Assembly: GCA_900752115.1 (NCBI GenBank)
Contig: CAADUC010000112.1
Location: 1 to 24,424 of the forward strand
From: Clostridia bacterium
GTDB lineage: Bacteria; Bacillota; Clostridia; Oscillospirales; Acutalibacteraceae
Direction of reading: 5' to 3'
Length of the DNA: 24,424 nt
Numbering within the stretch: the stretch's first letter is position 1; each line of letters starts with the position of its first letter. The notes beneath the pieces are model-generated. The model was not told where the DNA came from, did not search any database, and worked only from the letters and a program-made list of their open reading frames with translations. Shown here in pieces: positions 15,477 to 23,412 of this stretch. Made by a program: the position numbers and the translations under genes.

Positions 15477-16246
15477 TCTTCATTCTCCTGTTCGTCGGGA
15501 TCGCTGGCGCTGCCTGCGTCCTCAAAATCCCCGTATTCATCGGTTTCATCGTCCTCATCAAAATCGAACTCGTCCAGCTCGTCGCCGCCCTTGACGCTGG
15601 ATTTCGGCTTGCGCAGCTTGAAGTACCACAGCGCACCGCCGCCACCCGCAGCAAGGAGCAGTACAAGGATCAGGATGCCACCCGCATTGTTTTTCTTCTC
15701 CGGCGTCGGCTCGTCGGGCTGTTCGGTTTCCTCTGGCGTCGCTTCCTTTCCGGCACAATTTGTCATATCCGTTTTGCAGAGGGCGCAGTTCGTATTGACC
15801 TTGCCAGCGGTGCATTTTTCGGTGCAGGAGCAGACAACGGGCGTATTCTGGCTGTCGTCCTCCAGCAGCGCCATCAGGTCGGCTTCGTCCACGGGATTTA
15901 AGAAATATGTCTGATAGCGTTCTTCTTCCTCGTCCAGCAGCTTGTCATAGTCAATGACGATATACAGCGTATGCCCATTTAGGGTTTCCACGGTGATAAA
16001 CTGCTTGTTGGTGTGTTTATCATAGAGAAGATCGCGGGTTGCGGCGATGCCATCCTCGGTGAACGGAGTGCCGGGGACAATCGTGGTGTCCTCCGGCTGC
16101 GGTTCCTCCTGCCATGTTTCAGGCGGCAGCTCGTCATCGTAGTAGTCGCCGCCGTCCGCATACGCGACGGTGGCAAAGGCCGTCATGCACAGCACCGCGC
16201 AGAGCAGCGCGGCGAATACAGAGCGAAAATGCTTATTCTTCGTCAT
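15473..16246 (-). CDS. DUF4366-family surface protein with signal peptide and TM
   Basis: This 257-residue protein starts with a signal peptide (residues 1-30, cleavage near AYA-DG). The outer part is acidic and contains six clustered cysteines (C139, C141, C145, C154, C157, C164) that could form disulfides or bind a metal. One membrane helix follows (about 189-209, LVLLLAAGGGGALWYF), then basic LRKPK and a very acidic cytoplasmic tail of about 40 residues. Such CD1107-like proteins occur next to TopB in Clostridia ICEs and are assumed to belong to the mating apparatus. AGGAGG lies 9 nt before the ATG at 16246, inside the DUF4315 gene, with which it overlaps by 14 nt. Confidence 0.85.
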   Translation of the reverse strand: MTKNKHFRSVFAALLCAVLCMTAFATVAYADGGDYYDDELPPETWQEEPQPEDTTIVPGTPFTEDGIAATRDLLYDKHTNKQFITVETLNGHTLYIVIDYDKLLDEEEERYQTYFLNPVDEADLMALLEDDSQNTPVVCSCTEKCTAGKVNTNCALCKTDMTNCAGKEATPEETEQPDEPTPEKKNNAGGILILVLLLAAGGGGALWYFKLRKPKSSVKGGDELDEFDFDEDDETDEYGDFEDAGSASDPDEQENEE

Positions 16247-16490
16247 CGGTCATGTCCTCCTGTTCGTGATAGGCGGTTTCCACGGGCGGCGCGTCGTTAC
16301 CGCCGCCACGCAGGAAGTTCATCAGCTCGTCACGGCTCATGCACATCGAGCGGACAAGATTGACGATTTCAAAGTTCTCCTGCTCGGTGCGCTGGGCTTC
16401 CAGCTCTTTCAGCCTGTTTTGGTACTCGGTGATTTTACCGCGGGTCTTTTCGATCTCACGGTCAATGCGGTCAATTTTGCTCATAGCCAT
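16233..16490 (-). CDS. DUF4315-family small coiled-coil protein
   Basis: This 85-residue protein has an N-terminal coiled coil (residues about 4-42, IDREIEKTRGKITEYQNRLK with heptad leucines/isoleucines), a short helical section with the family-typical VRSMCMSRDELMNFLR, and an acidic tail ending EDMTDDEE. The family is restricted to conjugative elements of Firmicutes and has no known activity. GGAG lies 10 nt before the ATG at 16490. It sits between the XF1762-like and DUF4366 genes, and its 3' end overlaps the latter. Its coiled coil suggests a binding partner, perhaps DUF4366 or VirB4; that is a guess. Confidence 0.85.
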   Translation of the reverse strand: MAMSKIDRIDREIEKTRGKITEYQNRLKELEAQRTEQENFEIVNLVRSMCMSRDELMNFLRGGGNDAPPVETAYHEQEDMTDDEE

Positions 16491-16493
16491 AGG

Positions 16494-16949
16494 TTAGCAA
16501 CTCCTTTCATTCAACCGCTTTTCGTAGCGGTATTTCATTTGCGCCGGATAGAGCGGCTGGGCAGGACGGCGGCTGCCTGTCCATGCCTTGCCGCCCGCAA
16601 GTCCGGCGTTCGTCCAGCCTGCGGCGCGTAGGCTCGCGCCGCTTTCGGTGTCCAAGGTGTAGGTGATAATTTTTCGGTAGCCCATCGCCCGCGCAGCCCG
16701 TGCCGCTGCCGCATAGAGGATGCTGCAAGCGTTTTTCGTGCCATCGCTGCACAAGCGGTTGACTTCCAACGTAAAGCCGTCGTCCAAATAGCGGCTCACA
16801 GGCCGTCCCACAATGGCAACGGCACAAAGCCGCCCATTTTCAGCGCAGCCAATGGAAAACTTGTGTCCGGCGACGGGCTTGTGGTGGCGGTGATGCTGCC
16901 GCACAAACTCGTTCGCCTGCGCAAGAGAAACAGGGATCAGCGTCAGCAT
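16494..16949 (-). CDS. XF1762-family protein (GNAT-like fold)
   Basis: This 151-residue protein matches the XF1762 family by its ends and core: VRQHHRHHKPVAGHKFSIG near the N-terminus, VGRPVSRYLDDGFTLEVNRL in the middle, and YRKIITYTLDTESGASLRAAGW toward the end. The arrangement resembles N-acetyltransferase-like proteins found in phages and ICEs, in which the R/Q-rich loop would bind acetyl-CoA. The substrate is not known. AAGGAGG lies 6 nt before the ATG at 16949. It is inserted between the wall hydrolase and DUF4315, an unexpected place for a small-molecule enzyme; modifying DNA, wall or a transfer protein are all possible. Confidence 0.78.
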   Translation of the reverse strand: MLTLIPVSLAQANEFVRQHHRHHKPVAGHKFSIGCAENGRLCAVAIVGRPVSRYLDDGFTLEVNRLCSDGTKNACSILYAAAARAARAMGYRKIITYTLDTESGASLRAAGWTNAGLAGGKAWTGSRRPAQPLYPAQMKYRYEKRLNERSC

Positions 16950-16960
16950 AGCCGCCCTCC

Positions 16961-19135
16961 TTAGTTATACGGCGGTCTGGCGTAGGCGTAGAAATGCGCC
17001 TGCCAATAGCTGCTGTTCAGGTTGGAATAGGAGATCGGATCTCCGCAATGGATCATCATGGAATTGCCGACGTAGATTCCCACATGGCTAACGCCCGGAG
17101 TATCGTATGTCCCGACGAAAAACACGAGGTCGCCCGGCTGCGGGTTGGAAACAGGGGTGGAAATGTTGTAAAGTCCCTGTGCGCCCAGCCTGCCCGTATT
17201 GCACACGCCGCTGTTTGTCAGCACCCAGCTCACAAAGCCGGAGCAGTCAAAGGAGGTAGACGGGCTGCTGCCGCCCCACACATAGGGGTATCCCAAATAC
17301 TTTTCTGCTTCCGTGATAACGGCGGCAAAGGTTTCGTCCTCCATTGCAGAGGGCGGAATTTCATATCCCTCCGGGCGGTTTGTGATGTACTTCGGGATGT
17401 ACTCGCTATCCCCGAACAGCTCCGGCTTGTTGCCCAGCACCGACATATACAGCGCATATTTGGACAGCGTTTCTTCGTCCATGATATAGACGGGGAGATG
17501 CGAGAGATCGAAGTTTTCCAGCTCGACGGTGCAGATGTAGTAGTTATACGGAACTTCTACCTCATACTCATTGCCCTCGCTGTCTGTTCGGGTAACGGTG
17601 CGGTAGCGCACCTCGGTCACGACGGTTTCCGTGAGAATATATTGCTTTTCAAAGAGCATTTGCAGCGTCCCGCGCACCTCGCTTGCCGTCCATGCGCCGT
17701 CATGCAGCGCGGAGAGGATCGATGCCAGAACATAGGGATCGTGCTTGATCTCGTCAAGGTCATAGTGGTATTCGTCGTAATCATGGGTGCGTTCATAGGT
17801 GTCGAGATATTCTTGCAGCTCGGCTTCCAGCGCACAGTAGGCGGCTTCGGCGGCGAGAATGTCCGCGTCCTCCGACTGATAGCTGGATGCAGCCACACCT
17901 CCGCCAGCCGCGCCCACCAGCGCAGAGCAGGATTGCAGCCCGCCGATCAGCATGACAATCAGCAGGAAACCAGCCAGAACGACCAGCACACCTTTCCAAT
18001 GGCGGGCAACGAACTCCGCTGCTTCCTTTGCCTTTTCTGCCGCTTTTTTCGCTGCCGTCGCGGTGGCTTCTGCGGTTTTTTCGGCACCTTTGGCGGTTGC
18101 CTGCGCGGTGCTGCCCGCAGCCTTTGCCGTTCGCGCAGCCTTGGCATATTCACGCTTTAGACGCTGCTTCTGGAAAAAGCGGTTGAGCGGATTGCTGGAG
18201 AGCATTTCAGGGTTATCATGCAGCACCTTTTGATAGTGGTATTCTGCATTGGCATTTACCGCTTTGTGCTCGGCCTTTTCCGCAGCGCGGTAGGGTTTCA
18301 GCTTGCGGTGACGGCGCTCCCAGCGAATTGCACCGCCTGCGCCATGCTCGGCAAGTTCTTCGGCTTTATGCCCGCTTTCCACGCCGACGTTTTCATGCTC
18401 GACCTCATGGATTTTTCCGTGCGCCTGTACTGCGACCTCCCGCAGCGGACGACCTAACGGATTCGGTTTCAGCTTGGGCGGGGACTTATCCACGGTATCA
18501 AAGCGCAGCTTGGCCTTGGCTGTGCCGCTGGCTTCATCAAAGACACGCTCCTTGCGCAGCACCCGTTTCTTGGGGATCGCTGCCTGTGCCGCATCCAGCT
18601 TGTCGGCGGCCTTTTCCGCACAGTGGATATGCTTGTGTAGCTCCGGCGCAGCGCGTTCTTCCTCGGAAAATTGCAAACAGGATGCAGAATACCGCTGCTG
18701 CGCCGCATCGCGGGACATCCGCGCCGTCTGCCGTGCCTTGTGTGCGTCATGCTCTGCGGCCGCACGGTCAAAGAACTTTTCCGCTGTACCGCCCGGCGCA
18801 GCGGAAGTCGGAATGTCCTGCGGGATATTGGAAACGGGGCTGCCGCCCTGCGGCTGAAATGGCTCGGCGCTTGGCTGCTGCGGTTTGGGCTGCTCCTTTT
18901 CCGGCTCTTTTTGCTCCTGCGGGCGAAGCTGCCGCCCGTGCTTGGGGGCATCCTCTGCCGGATTCATAGGTGCGTCGCGTTTTCCCATCTGGACAGGCTG
19001 CCTATCCGGGGAAAGCTGCTTTTCCGCGTCGCGCTCGGAAATATGGATTTCTGCACCCGTGGTCTGATTGTCCAGCACCGCGCCATCGCGGGTCATACGC
19101 TGGGTGAGCTTATCGCGGGGCTTAAATTCTTTCAA
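16961..19135 (-). CDS. NlpC/P60 cell-wall hydrolase of the conjugation apparatus
   Basis: This 724-residue protein joins a long cytoplasmic region to an outer peptidase. Residues 1-375 are basic, proline/glutamine- and then alanine/lysine-rich and probably extended or helical (AKGAEKTAEATATAAKKAAE). A membrane helix spans about 381-403 (GVLVVLAGFLLIVMLIGG). A linker domain follows (about 420-600). The C-terminal NlpC/P60 domain has C631 in FDCSGF, H684 in GVSHVGIY and H696 as likely third residue. It would cut peptidoglycan cross-bridges to let the channel through (a VirB1-like role). The start is TTG at 19135, overlapping the methylase stop as TTGA, with GGAGG 9 nt ahead. Confidence 0.9.
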   Translation of the reverse strand: MKEFKPRDKLTQRMTRDGAVLDNQTTGAEIHISERDAEKQLSPDRQPVQMGKRDAPMNPAEDAPKHGRQLRPQEQKEPEKEQPKPQQPSAEPFQPQGGSPVSNIPQDIPTSAAPGGTAEKFFDRAAAEHDAHKARQTARMSRDAAQQRYSASCLQFSEEERAAPELHKHIHCAEKAADKLDAAQAAIPKKRVLRKERVFDEASGTAKAKLRFDTVDKSPPKLKPNPLGRPLREVAVQAHGKIHEVEHENVGVESGHKAEELAEHGAGGAIRWERRHRKLKPYRAAEKAEHKAVNANAEYHYQKVLHDNPEMLSSNPLNRFFQKQRLKREYAKAARTAKAAGSTAQATAKGAEKTAEATATAAKKAAEKAKEAAEFVARHWKGVLVVLAGFLLIVMLIGGLQSCSALVGAAGGGVAASSYQSEDADILAAEAAYCALEAELQEYLDTYERTHDYDEYHYDLDEIKHDPYVLASILSALHDGAWTASEVRGTLQMLFEKQYILTETVVTEVRYRTVTRTDSEGNEYEVEVPYNYYICTVELENFDLSHLPVYIMDEETLSKYALYMSVLGNKPELFGDSEYIPKYITNRPEGYEIPPSAMEDETFAAVITEAEKYLGYPYVWGGSSPSTSFDCSGFVSWVLTNSGVCNTGRLGAQGLYNISTPVSNPQPGDLVFFVGTYDTPGVSHVGIYVGNSMMIHCGDPISYSNLNSSYWQAHFYAYARPPYN

Positions 19136-20085
19136 TGGGTATCACCTCCGATCCGTTCCCGTGCAAGGGAACAAAACTCCGTGTTCAGTTCAATGCCGAT
19201 GTAATGCCTGCCGTGCCGCTTCGCCGCAAGCCCCGTTGTGCCGCTGCCCATGAATGGATCAAGGACAATGCCGCCCTTGGGACAGCCCGCCAGAATACAG
19301 GTTTCCGCCAGCAGGGGCGGATAAGCGGCAAAATGCCCGCCCTTGTAAGGCACAGTGTTGATAAACCACACATCGCGCTTTGCCCGGACGGGTGAGATCA
19401 TGTCGTCGGTAATACTGCCTTTTTTCCTCGGCTTATTGATATTCTGTGTCTGCGGCTGTCCCGGAACGGGTGAGGAATACTTGCCCACGCCGCGCCCTGC
19501 CTTTTTGCGCAGGGCGGTCGTGGGGGCAATGGGTTCGGCAATGGCAAGCCAGTCATAGAAATAACGCCTGCTCTTGGTTAGCATGAAAATATGCTCATGG
19601 CTGCGGGTGCAGCGGTCTTTGGTACTCTCCGGCATGGGGTTTCCCTTTGCCCAGATCACGTCATTACGCAGATACCAGCCGTCGGCGCGGAGCGCAAAGG
19701 CCAGCATCCACGGAATCCCGATCATGTCCTTTTGCTTGCAGCCCCGCACCGCTTGGCAGAGAGAAATATTCTGCCCGTTGCGTCCCTGCGGATATTTGGG
19801 GTCGCGGGTATCGCCCTTGCTGCCTGTGCCGCAATAGCTGTCCGCAATATTTACCCACAAGGTTCCATCCGGGCGCAGCACCCGGCGCACCTCGCGGAAT
19901 ACCGCTGTCAGCCGCGAAATGTATTCCTCCGGCGTGGCTTCCCGCCCGATCTGTGCGTCCATGCCGTAATCCCTCAGCCCGTAGTAGGGCGGCGAGGTCA
20001 CGCAGCAATGAACGCTGCTCTCCGGCAGGGCTTTCAGCACATCCAGACTGTCGCCGCAGAGAATGGTATCAAGCTCCATCGTCAT
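19132..20085 (-). CDS. Orphan DNA methyltransferase, beta class (N4-C or N6-A)
   Basis: This 317-residue SAM-dependent DNA methyltransferase has catalytic motif IV TSPPYYGLRDYG (SPPY at 31-34) before SAM-binding motif I DPFMGSGTTG (276-285), the order of the beta class. SPPY is frequent in N4-cytosine enzymes but does not settle the target base. No restriction endonuclease gene lies nearby, so it is probably an orphan enzyme that marks the ICE against host restriction. The ATG at 20085 overlaps the VirB4 stop as ATGA, with GAGGTG 8 nt ahead, and its own stop overlaps the hydrolase start, so it is embedded within the transfer operon. Confidence 0.9.
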   Translation of the reverse strand: MTMELDTILCGDSLDVLKALPESSVHCCVTSPPYYGLRDYGMDAQIGREATPEEYISRLTAVFREVRRVLRPDGTLWVNIADSYCGTGSKGDTRDPKYPQGRNGQNISLCQAVRGCKQKDMIGIPWMLAFALRADGWYLRNDVIWAKGNPMPESTKDRCTRSHEHIFMLTKSRRYFYDWLAIAEPIAPTTALRKKAGRGVGKYSSPVPGQPQTQNINKPRKKGSITDDMISPVRAKRDVWFINTVPYKGGHFAAYPPLLAETCILAGCPKGGIVLDPFMGSGTTGLAAKRHGRHYIGIELNTEFCSLARERIGGDTH

Positions 20086-22493
20086 ACGCCGTTCACCTCG
20101 CTCGGCTTGGTGGACATGATGCGGTAAAGCTCGGTATCTCGTGGGAACTTGTCTGCAAAGGGCAAAATCACATTTTCAAAGAACAGAAGTCCTTCGCCGG
20201 GTGGGGAGTTGGTAACGAACTTTAGCTGCTCCGGCGAGATGTTCAGACGTTCGGCAAGGATTTTGCGGTCGCCCGCCGCTTGGTTGAGCATACAGATGAA
20301 GTCTGAATTTTCCAGAATATTTTCGATTTCCGGGCTGGACAGTAGATCCTTGACGTTTTGCGTCGCACCTGTCGGCACACCGCCCCATTTTCTGAAACGC
20401 TTCCAGATCTCCGCGCTGTATGCTGCGGTCTGCGGCTCTTTCAGTAACAAATGAAATTCGTCCGCGTAGTACCACGTCGATACGCCTGTGTTGCGGTTGC
20501 GGGTAACGCGATTCCAAACCTGATCCTGAATTACCAGCATTCCCGGCTTTTTCAGGTTTTTCGGCAGCTCCTTGATGTCAAAGCAGACAAAGCGGTTGTC
20601 AATGTCTACCGTCGTTCGGTTGTTGAAGAAATTGAGCGATCCCGACACATACAGGTCAAGCGCCTGTGCCACACGGTCGGCTTCCGGCAAATGCTGCTCC
20701 GTCAGCGCGGCGTGGAGGTCGGAGAGGATCGGCATATTTTCCGGGCGCGGGTCTGCAAAATACGGCTGATAGATGCGCTGTACAGCGCGGTCGATCACAG
20801 TACGCTCAATGGCTTCCAACCCCGATTTCCCGCCCATGATAAGCTCACAGAGGGACAGCACAAAGTCAGATTTCAGCGCCAGTGGATTTTCGTCCTCGGA
20901 ATAGTTCAGGTTGATGTCCAGCGGATTGAGGTAGTCATGGCTTGTAGGCGAGAGCTTGACAATCTGCCCGTGCATCAGCTTTACCAGCGGCGCATATTCT
21001 CCCTCCGGGTCGCACACCAGCACATGATCGTGGGTTTTCAGCAGCACACCCACCATTTCACGCTTGCAGGAAAACGACTTGCCGCCGCCCGGTGTGCCGA
21101 ATACAAGTCCGTTTGGAGAACGAGCGTCTCTGCGGTCAAGCATAATCATGTTGCCGGATTGCGCATTTAAGCCATAGTAGAGTGAATCGCCGCCCTGAAA
21201 TAGCTCCTGTGTCACAAAGGGAACGATAATTGCTACAGCGGAGGTTGTCATGCCCCGTTTGATTGGGATTTGGTTTTCACCCAGCGGCAGCGAGGACACA
21301 AGCCCGCGCTCCTGCTGGAAGTCCAGCCGTGTCAGGGTGCAGTTGTGCTTTTGCGCTACGCCTGCTGTACGGAATACCTCATTTTCCAGCTTGCGTTTGG
21401 TATCGCCATAGTTCAGGACAAGAAAAGTCAGCATGAAATAACGCTCATTCCGGCTTTGGAGATCTTGCAGCAGTTTTTTCGCTGCACCGCCGTAGGTGGC
21501 AAGGTCAGAGGGAAGAATGTCCATGTCGTAGCCGTCCCGAACAGCCTTTTTCTGCTCCTGAATTTTCATGGCGTCAAGGTCTGTGATTTTCCGCTTTACC
21601 ATTTTTACGGCTTCCGTCTGCTCCAACGCCTGAATATGGACGTTGACAACAAGGCTGCTGTCGGTATCAAGGAAATCAGTCAGTATTCGGTCGGTCAGCT
21701 CCGGCGTAATGATCTGCAAAAAACTCGCAGCGCAGAGCTTGCCGCCCATCTGGAACATACGGCTGTTTTTGAACGCAAAGGAGGACGGCGCGATAAAATC
21801 CTTGGTGGAAAGTCCGCCAGCGGCAAGCCATTTCCAGTCAAAATGAAAGCTCTCTCCGTCCGGGTGCAGAATACCGTGTAATACCTCCAGCCGTTCCTTT
21901 CCGTCCAGCACATGGGACACCGCCCCCATGATTTTGAAGTACCCCTGAATATCCAGCGAGATTCGCGTCAGCCTTGCCCGCGCCGCCTTGAGGTTATCCG
22001 CCTCAATCGTGTAGGTGATGTATTTGGCTTTCACATTGCCATTATTGCCGTGGGTGAGCTGCCGTTTCAGAATGTCTGTCTGCTCCTGCCGGATATGGTC
22101 TAAGCCATCGCCGGTGGGCGGCATTTCAAAGCTCCGGGCAATCTGCTCCCGGTCGGCCTTGCGGTTAGGGTAGGTAAGCTGCACATGGATGGAAGAATCC
22201 AAATAGTTATACAGATCGCAGAGGTATTCAAAAATAGCCGTCTGGTCGTCAGGCTGTGCGAGTAAATAGTTGATGTCAAAAAACTCGATGCTCTGCGAAT
22301 AGCGCCTGTTTCCGAGATAGCAAACGCCGTCCGGGTACATGATCTGATAGGGTATCGTGTCCTGCGCGGTGTGCGGTTTACCGTCGCCACGATATTTGCG
22401 GATGACGGCTTCAATCTGCTTTCTTTCGGCGCGGGTCAGCTTTGGCTTTTCTGCCGCAATTTTTGTTTCCGCGCTGCTTGCTCTTTTCGACAA
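20082..22493 (-). CDS. VirB4/TraE-family conjugation ATPase
   Basis: This 803-residue ATPase powers assembly and transfer of the type IV secretion channel at the membrane. The N-terminal part (about 20-440) is the VirB4 family domain; the C-terminal ATPase has Walker A GTPGGGKS (466-473) and Walker B YYADEFHLLL (D678, E679), plus the downstream TGATQNVKDLL stretch typical of VirB4. The start is TTG at 22493, with AGGAGG 9 nt ahead inside prgI; no other candidate occurs before residue 50. The start lies 83 nt before the prgI stop in another frame, an unusually long overlap. Confidence 0.94.
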   Translation of the reverse strand: MSKRASSAETKIAAEKPKLTRAERKQIEAVIRKYRGDGKPHTAQDTIPYQIMYPDGVCYLGNRRYSQSIEFFDINYLLAQPDDQTAIFEYLCDLYNYLDSSIHVQLTYPNRKADREQIARSFEMPPTGDGLDHIRQEQTDILKRQLTHGNNGNVKAKYITYTIEADNLKAARARLTRISLDIQGYFKIMGAVSHVLDGKERLEVLHGILHPDGESFHFDWKWLAAGGLSTKDFIAPSSFAFKNSRMFQMGGKLCAASFLQIITPELTDRILTDFLDTDSSLVVNVHIQALEQTEAVKMVKRKITDLDAMKIQEQKKAVRDGYDMDILPSDLATYGGAAKKLLQDLQSRNERYFMLTFLVLNYGDTKRKLENEVFRTAGVAQKHNCTLTRLDFQQERGLVSSLPLGENQIPIKRGMTTSAVAIIVPFVTQELFQGGDSLYYGLNAQSGNMIMLDRRDARSPNGLVFGTPGGGKSFSCKREMVGVLLKTHDHVLVCDPEGEYAPLVKLMHGQIVKLSPTSHDYLNPLDINLNYSEDENPLALKSDFVLSLCELIMGGKSGLEAIERTVIDRAVQRIYQPYFADPRPENMPILSDLHAALTEQHLPEADRVAQALDLYVSGSLNFFNNRTTVDIDNRFVCFDIKELPKNLKKPGMLVIQDQVWNRVTRNRNTGVSTWYYADEFHLLLKEPQTAAYSAEIWKRFRKWGGVPTGATQNVKDLLSSPEIENILENSDFICMLNQAAGDRKILAERLNISPEQLKFVTNSPPGEGLLFFENVILPFADKFPRDTELYRIMSTKPSEVNGV

Positions 22494-22845
22494 TCGCCTT
22501 TACCTCCTGTTCCATTTTGTATTGGCGCACAAGGGCGTCGTAAGCATTGACAGTCTGATAGGGGCGCTCCTTTGGGCGCAGGAAGCAGCTTTCAATAATC
22601 TGCCGCACCACGACTTCAAGGGGCTGCCCGTTTTTCTCATACACGCCTAAAAGAAAGCCGGGAAGCATGACGAGAATCATCACCATTGCAGCAGCCGTTG
22701 TCCCGGCGCTGCCTTTCAGTAAAAAGAAAAGCGGCACTCCCATGAGCGCCGCCAGCCCAAAACAGAGAAGTTGCCGCTTTGTCAAGTTGAAAAGCACCTT
22801 GGATTTGATCTTCGTCAAATCCTTTGGCACGTTCACATAGGCCAT
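22411..22845 (-). CDS. PrgI-family membrane protein of the type IV secretion system
   Basis: This 144-residue protein has the PrgI pattern: MAYVNVPKDLTKIKSKVLFNL, two close membrane helices (about 24-44 and 48-70, LLCFGLAALMGVPLFFLLKG and MVMILVMLPGFLLGV), then a cytoplasmic part with FLRPKERPYQTVNAY and a strongly basic tail. PrgI occupies the VirB3-like position next to VirB4 in Gram-positive systems. GGAG lies 7 nt ahead of the ATG at 22845, which is 3 nt after the MT-A70 gene's stop. The last 27 residues are read from DNA that also encodes the VirB4 N-terminus. Confidence 0.9.
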   Translation of the reverse strand: MAYVNVPKDLTKIKSKVLFNLTKRQLLCFGLAALMGVPLFFLLKGSAGTTAAAMVMILVMLPGFLLGVYEKNGQPLEVVVRQIIESCFLRPKERPYQTVNAYDALVRQYKMEQEVKAIVEKSKQRGNKNCGRKAKADPRRKKAD

Positions 22846-22848
22846 ACG

Positions 22849-23412
22849 CTAACTCCTTTCCGCAAGCTGAATATCGCTTGCAATTTCATTGCCCCATGCG
22901 TCCCACCCCGGCGTTTTCTGACGGGCGAACAGCTCCACACGGGGCAGGTTGCCCATGAGCGCAAGAATTTTTTCCCGCGCTTCATCGGGCTTTTTGCTGT
23001 GCTGCTCAATAGGGGAAATAATAAACTGATGGATGCCCGCCGACTGCCGCTTGGGTTTCCCTTTCGTTGCCAGCAGACAGATTTCCGCGTTGCTGCGCGT
23101 CCAGTAGCCCATGCCGTAAAACCATGACGGACTTTTGCGGTTGCGTTTGAGCCAGACAAACGCCACGGTTTTATACCGAAAGCCCCATGCGCGGATCAGC
23201 CGCAGGGCTTCGGGAAGCTGCGGAAAGGTCGCCCAGAGGAACAGGGCGCAGTCTTTTGATGCCAGCTCCGGCACGGGCAGGGCGCAAAGCTCGTCAATGC
23301 TCATGGTGGGATAGTGATTTTCTGCCGCACCCTGTACCTTTCTCTGTTCATAGCGCCACGGCGGGTCTGCGTAAATGATATTATACGTTCCGATAGGCAA
23401 GCCCTCCGTCAA
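22849..23412 (-). CDS. MT-A70-family DNA N6-adenine methyltransferase
   Basis: This roughly 187-residue methyltransferase opens with NIIYADPPWRYE, the DPPW catalytic motif (16-19) of the MT-A70 family, and continues with family features such as CALFLWATFPQLPEAL and NAEICLLATKGKP. These enzymes methylate adenine N6 in DNA of phages and mobile elements. The start is uncertain: a TTG at 23412 overlaps the TrbL stop as TTGA, as in other junctions of this operon, but has no clear ribosome site, and GGAGG lies just after it. It is the second methylase in this operon and again without a nuclease partner; sheltering the ICE from restriction is the likely role. Confidence 0.88.
   Translation of the reverse strand: MTEGLPIGTYNIIYADPPWRYEQRKVQGAAENHYPTMSIDELCALPVPELASKDCALFLWATFPQLPEALRLIRAWGFRYKTVAFVWLKRNRKSPSWFYGMGYWTRSNAEICLLATKGKPKRQSAGIHQFIISPIEQHSKKPDEAREKILALMGNLPRVELFARQKTPGWDAWGNEIASDIQLAERS

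Noticed and set aside
16994..18160. 388-residue open frame on the + strand
   Set aside because: Antisense to the NlpC/P60 gene; composition is that of a reverse-complement frame in GC-rich DNA.
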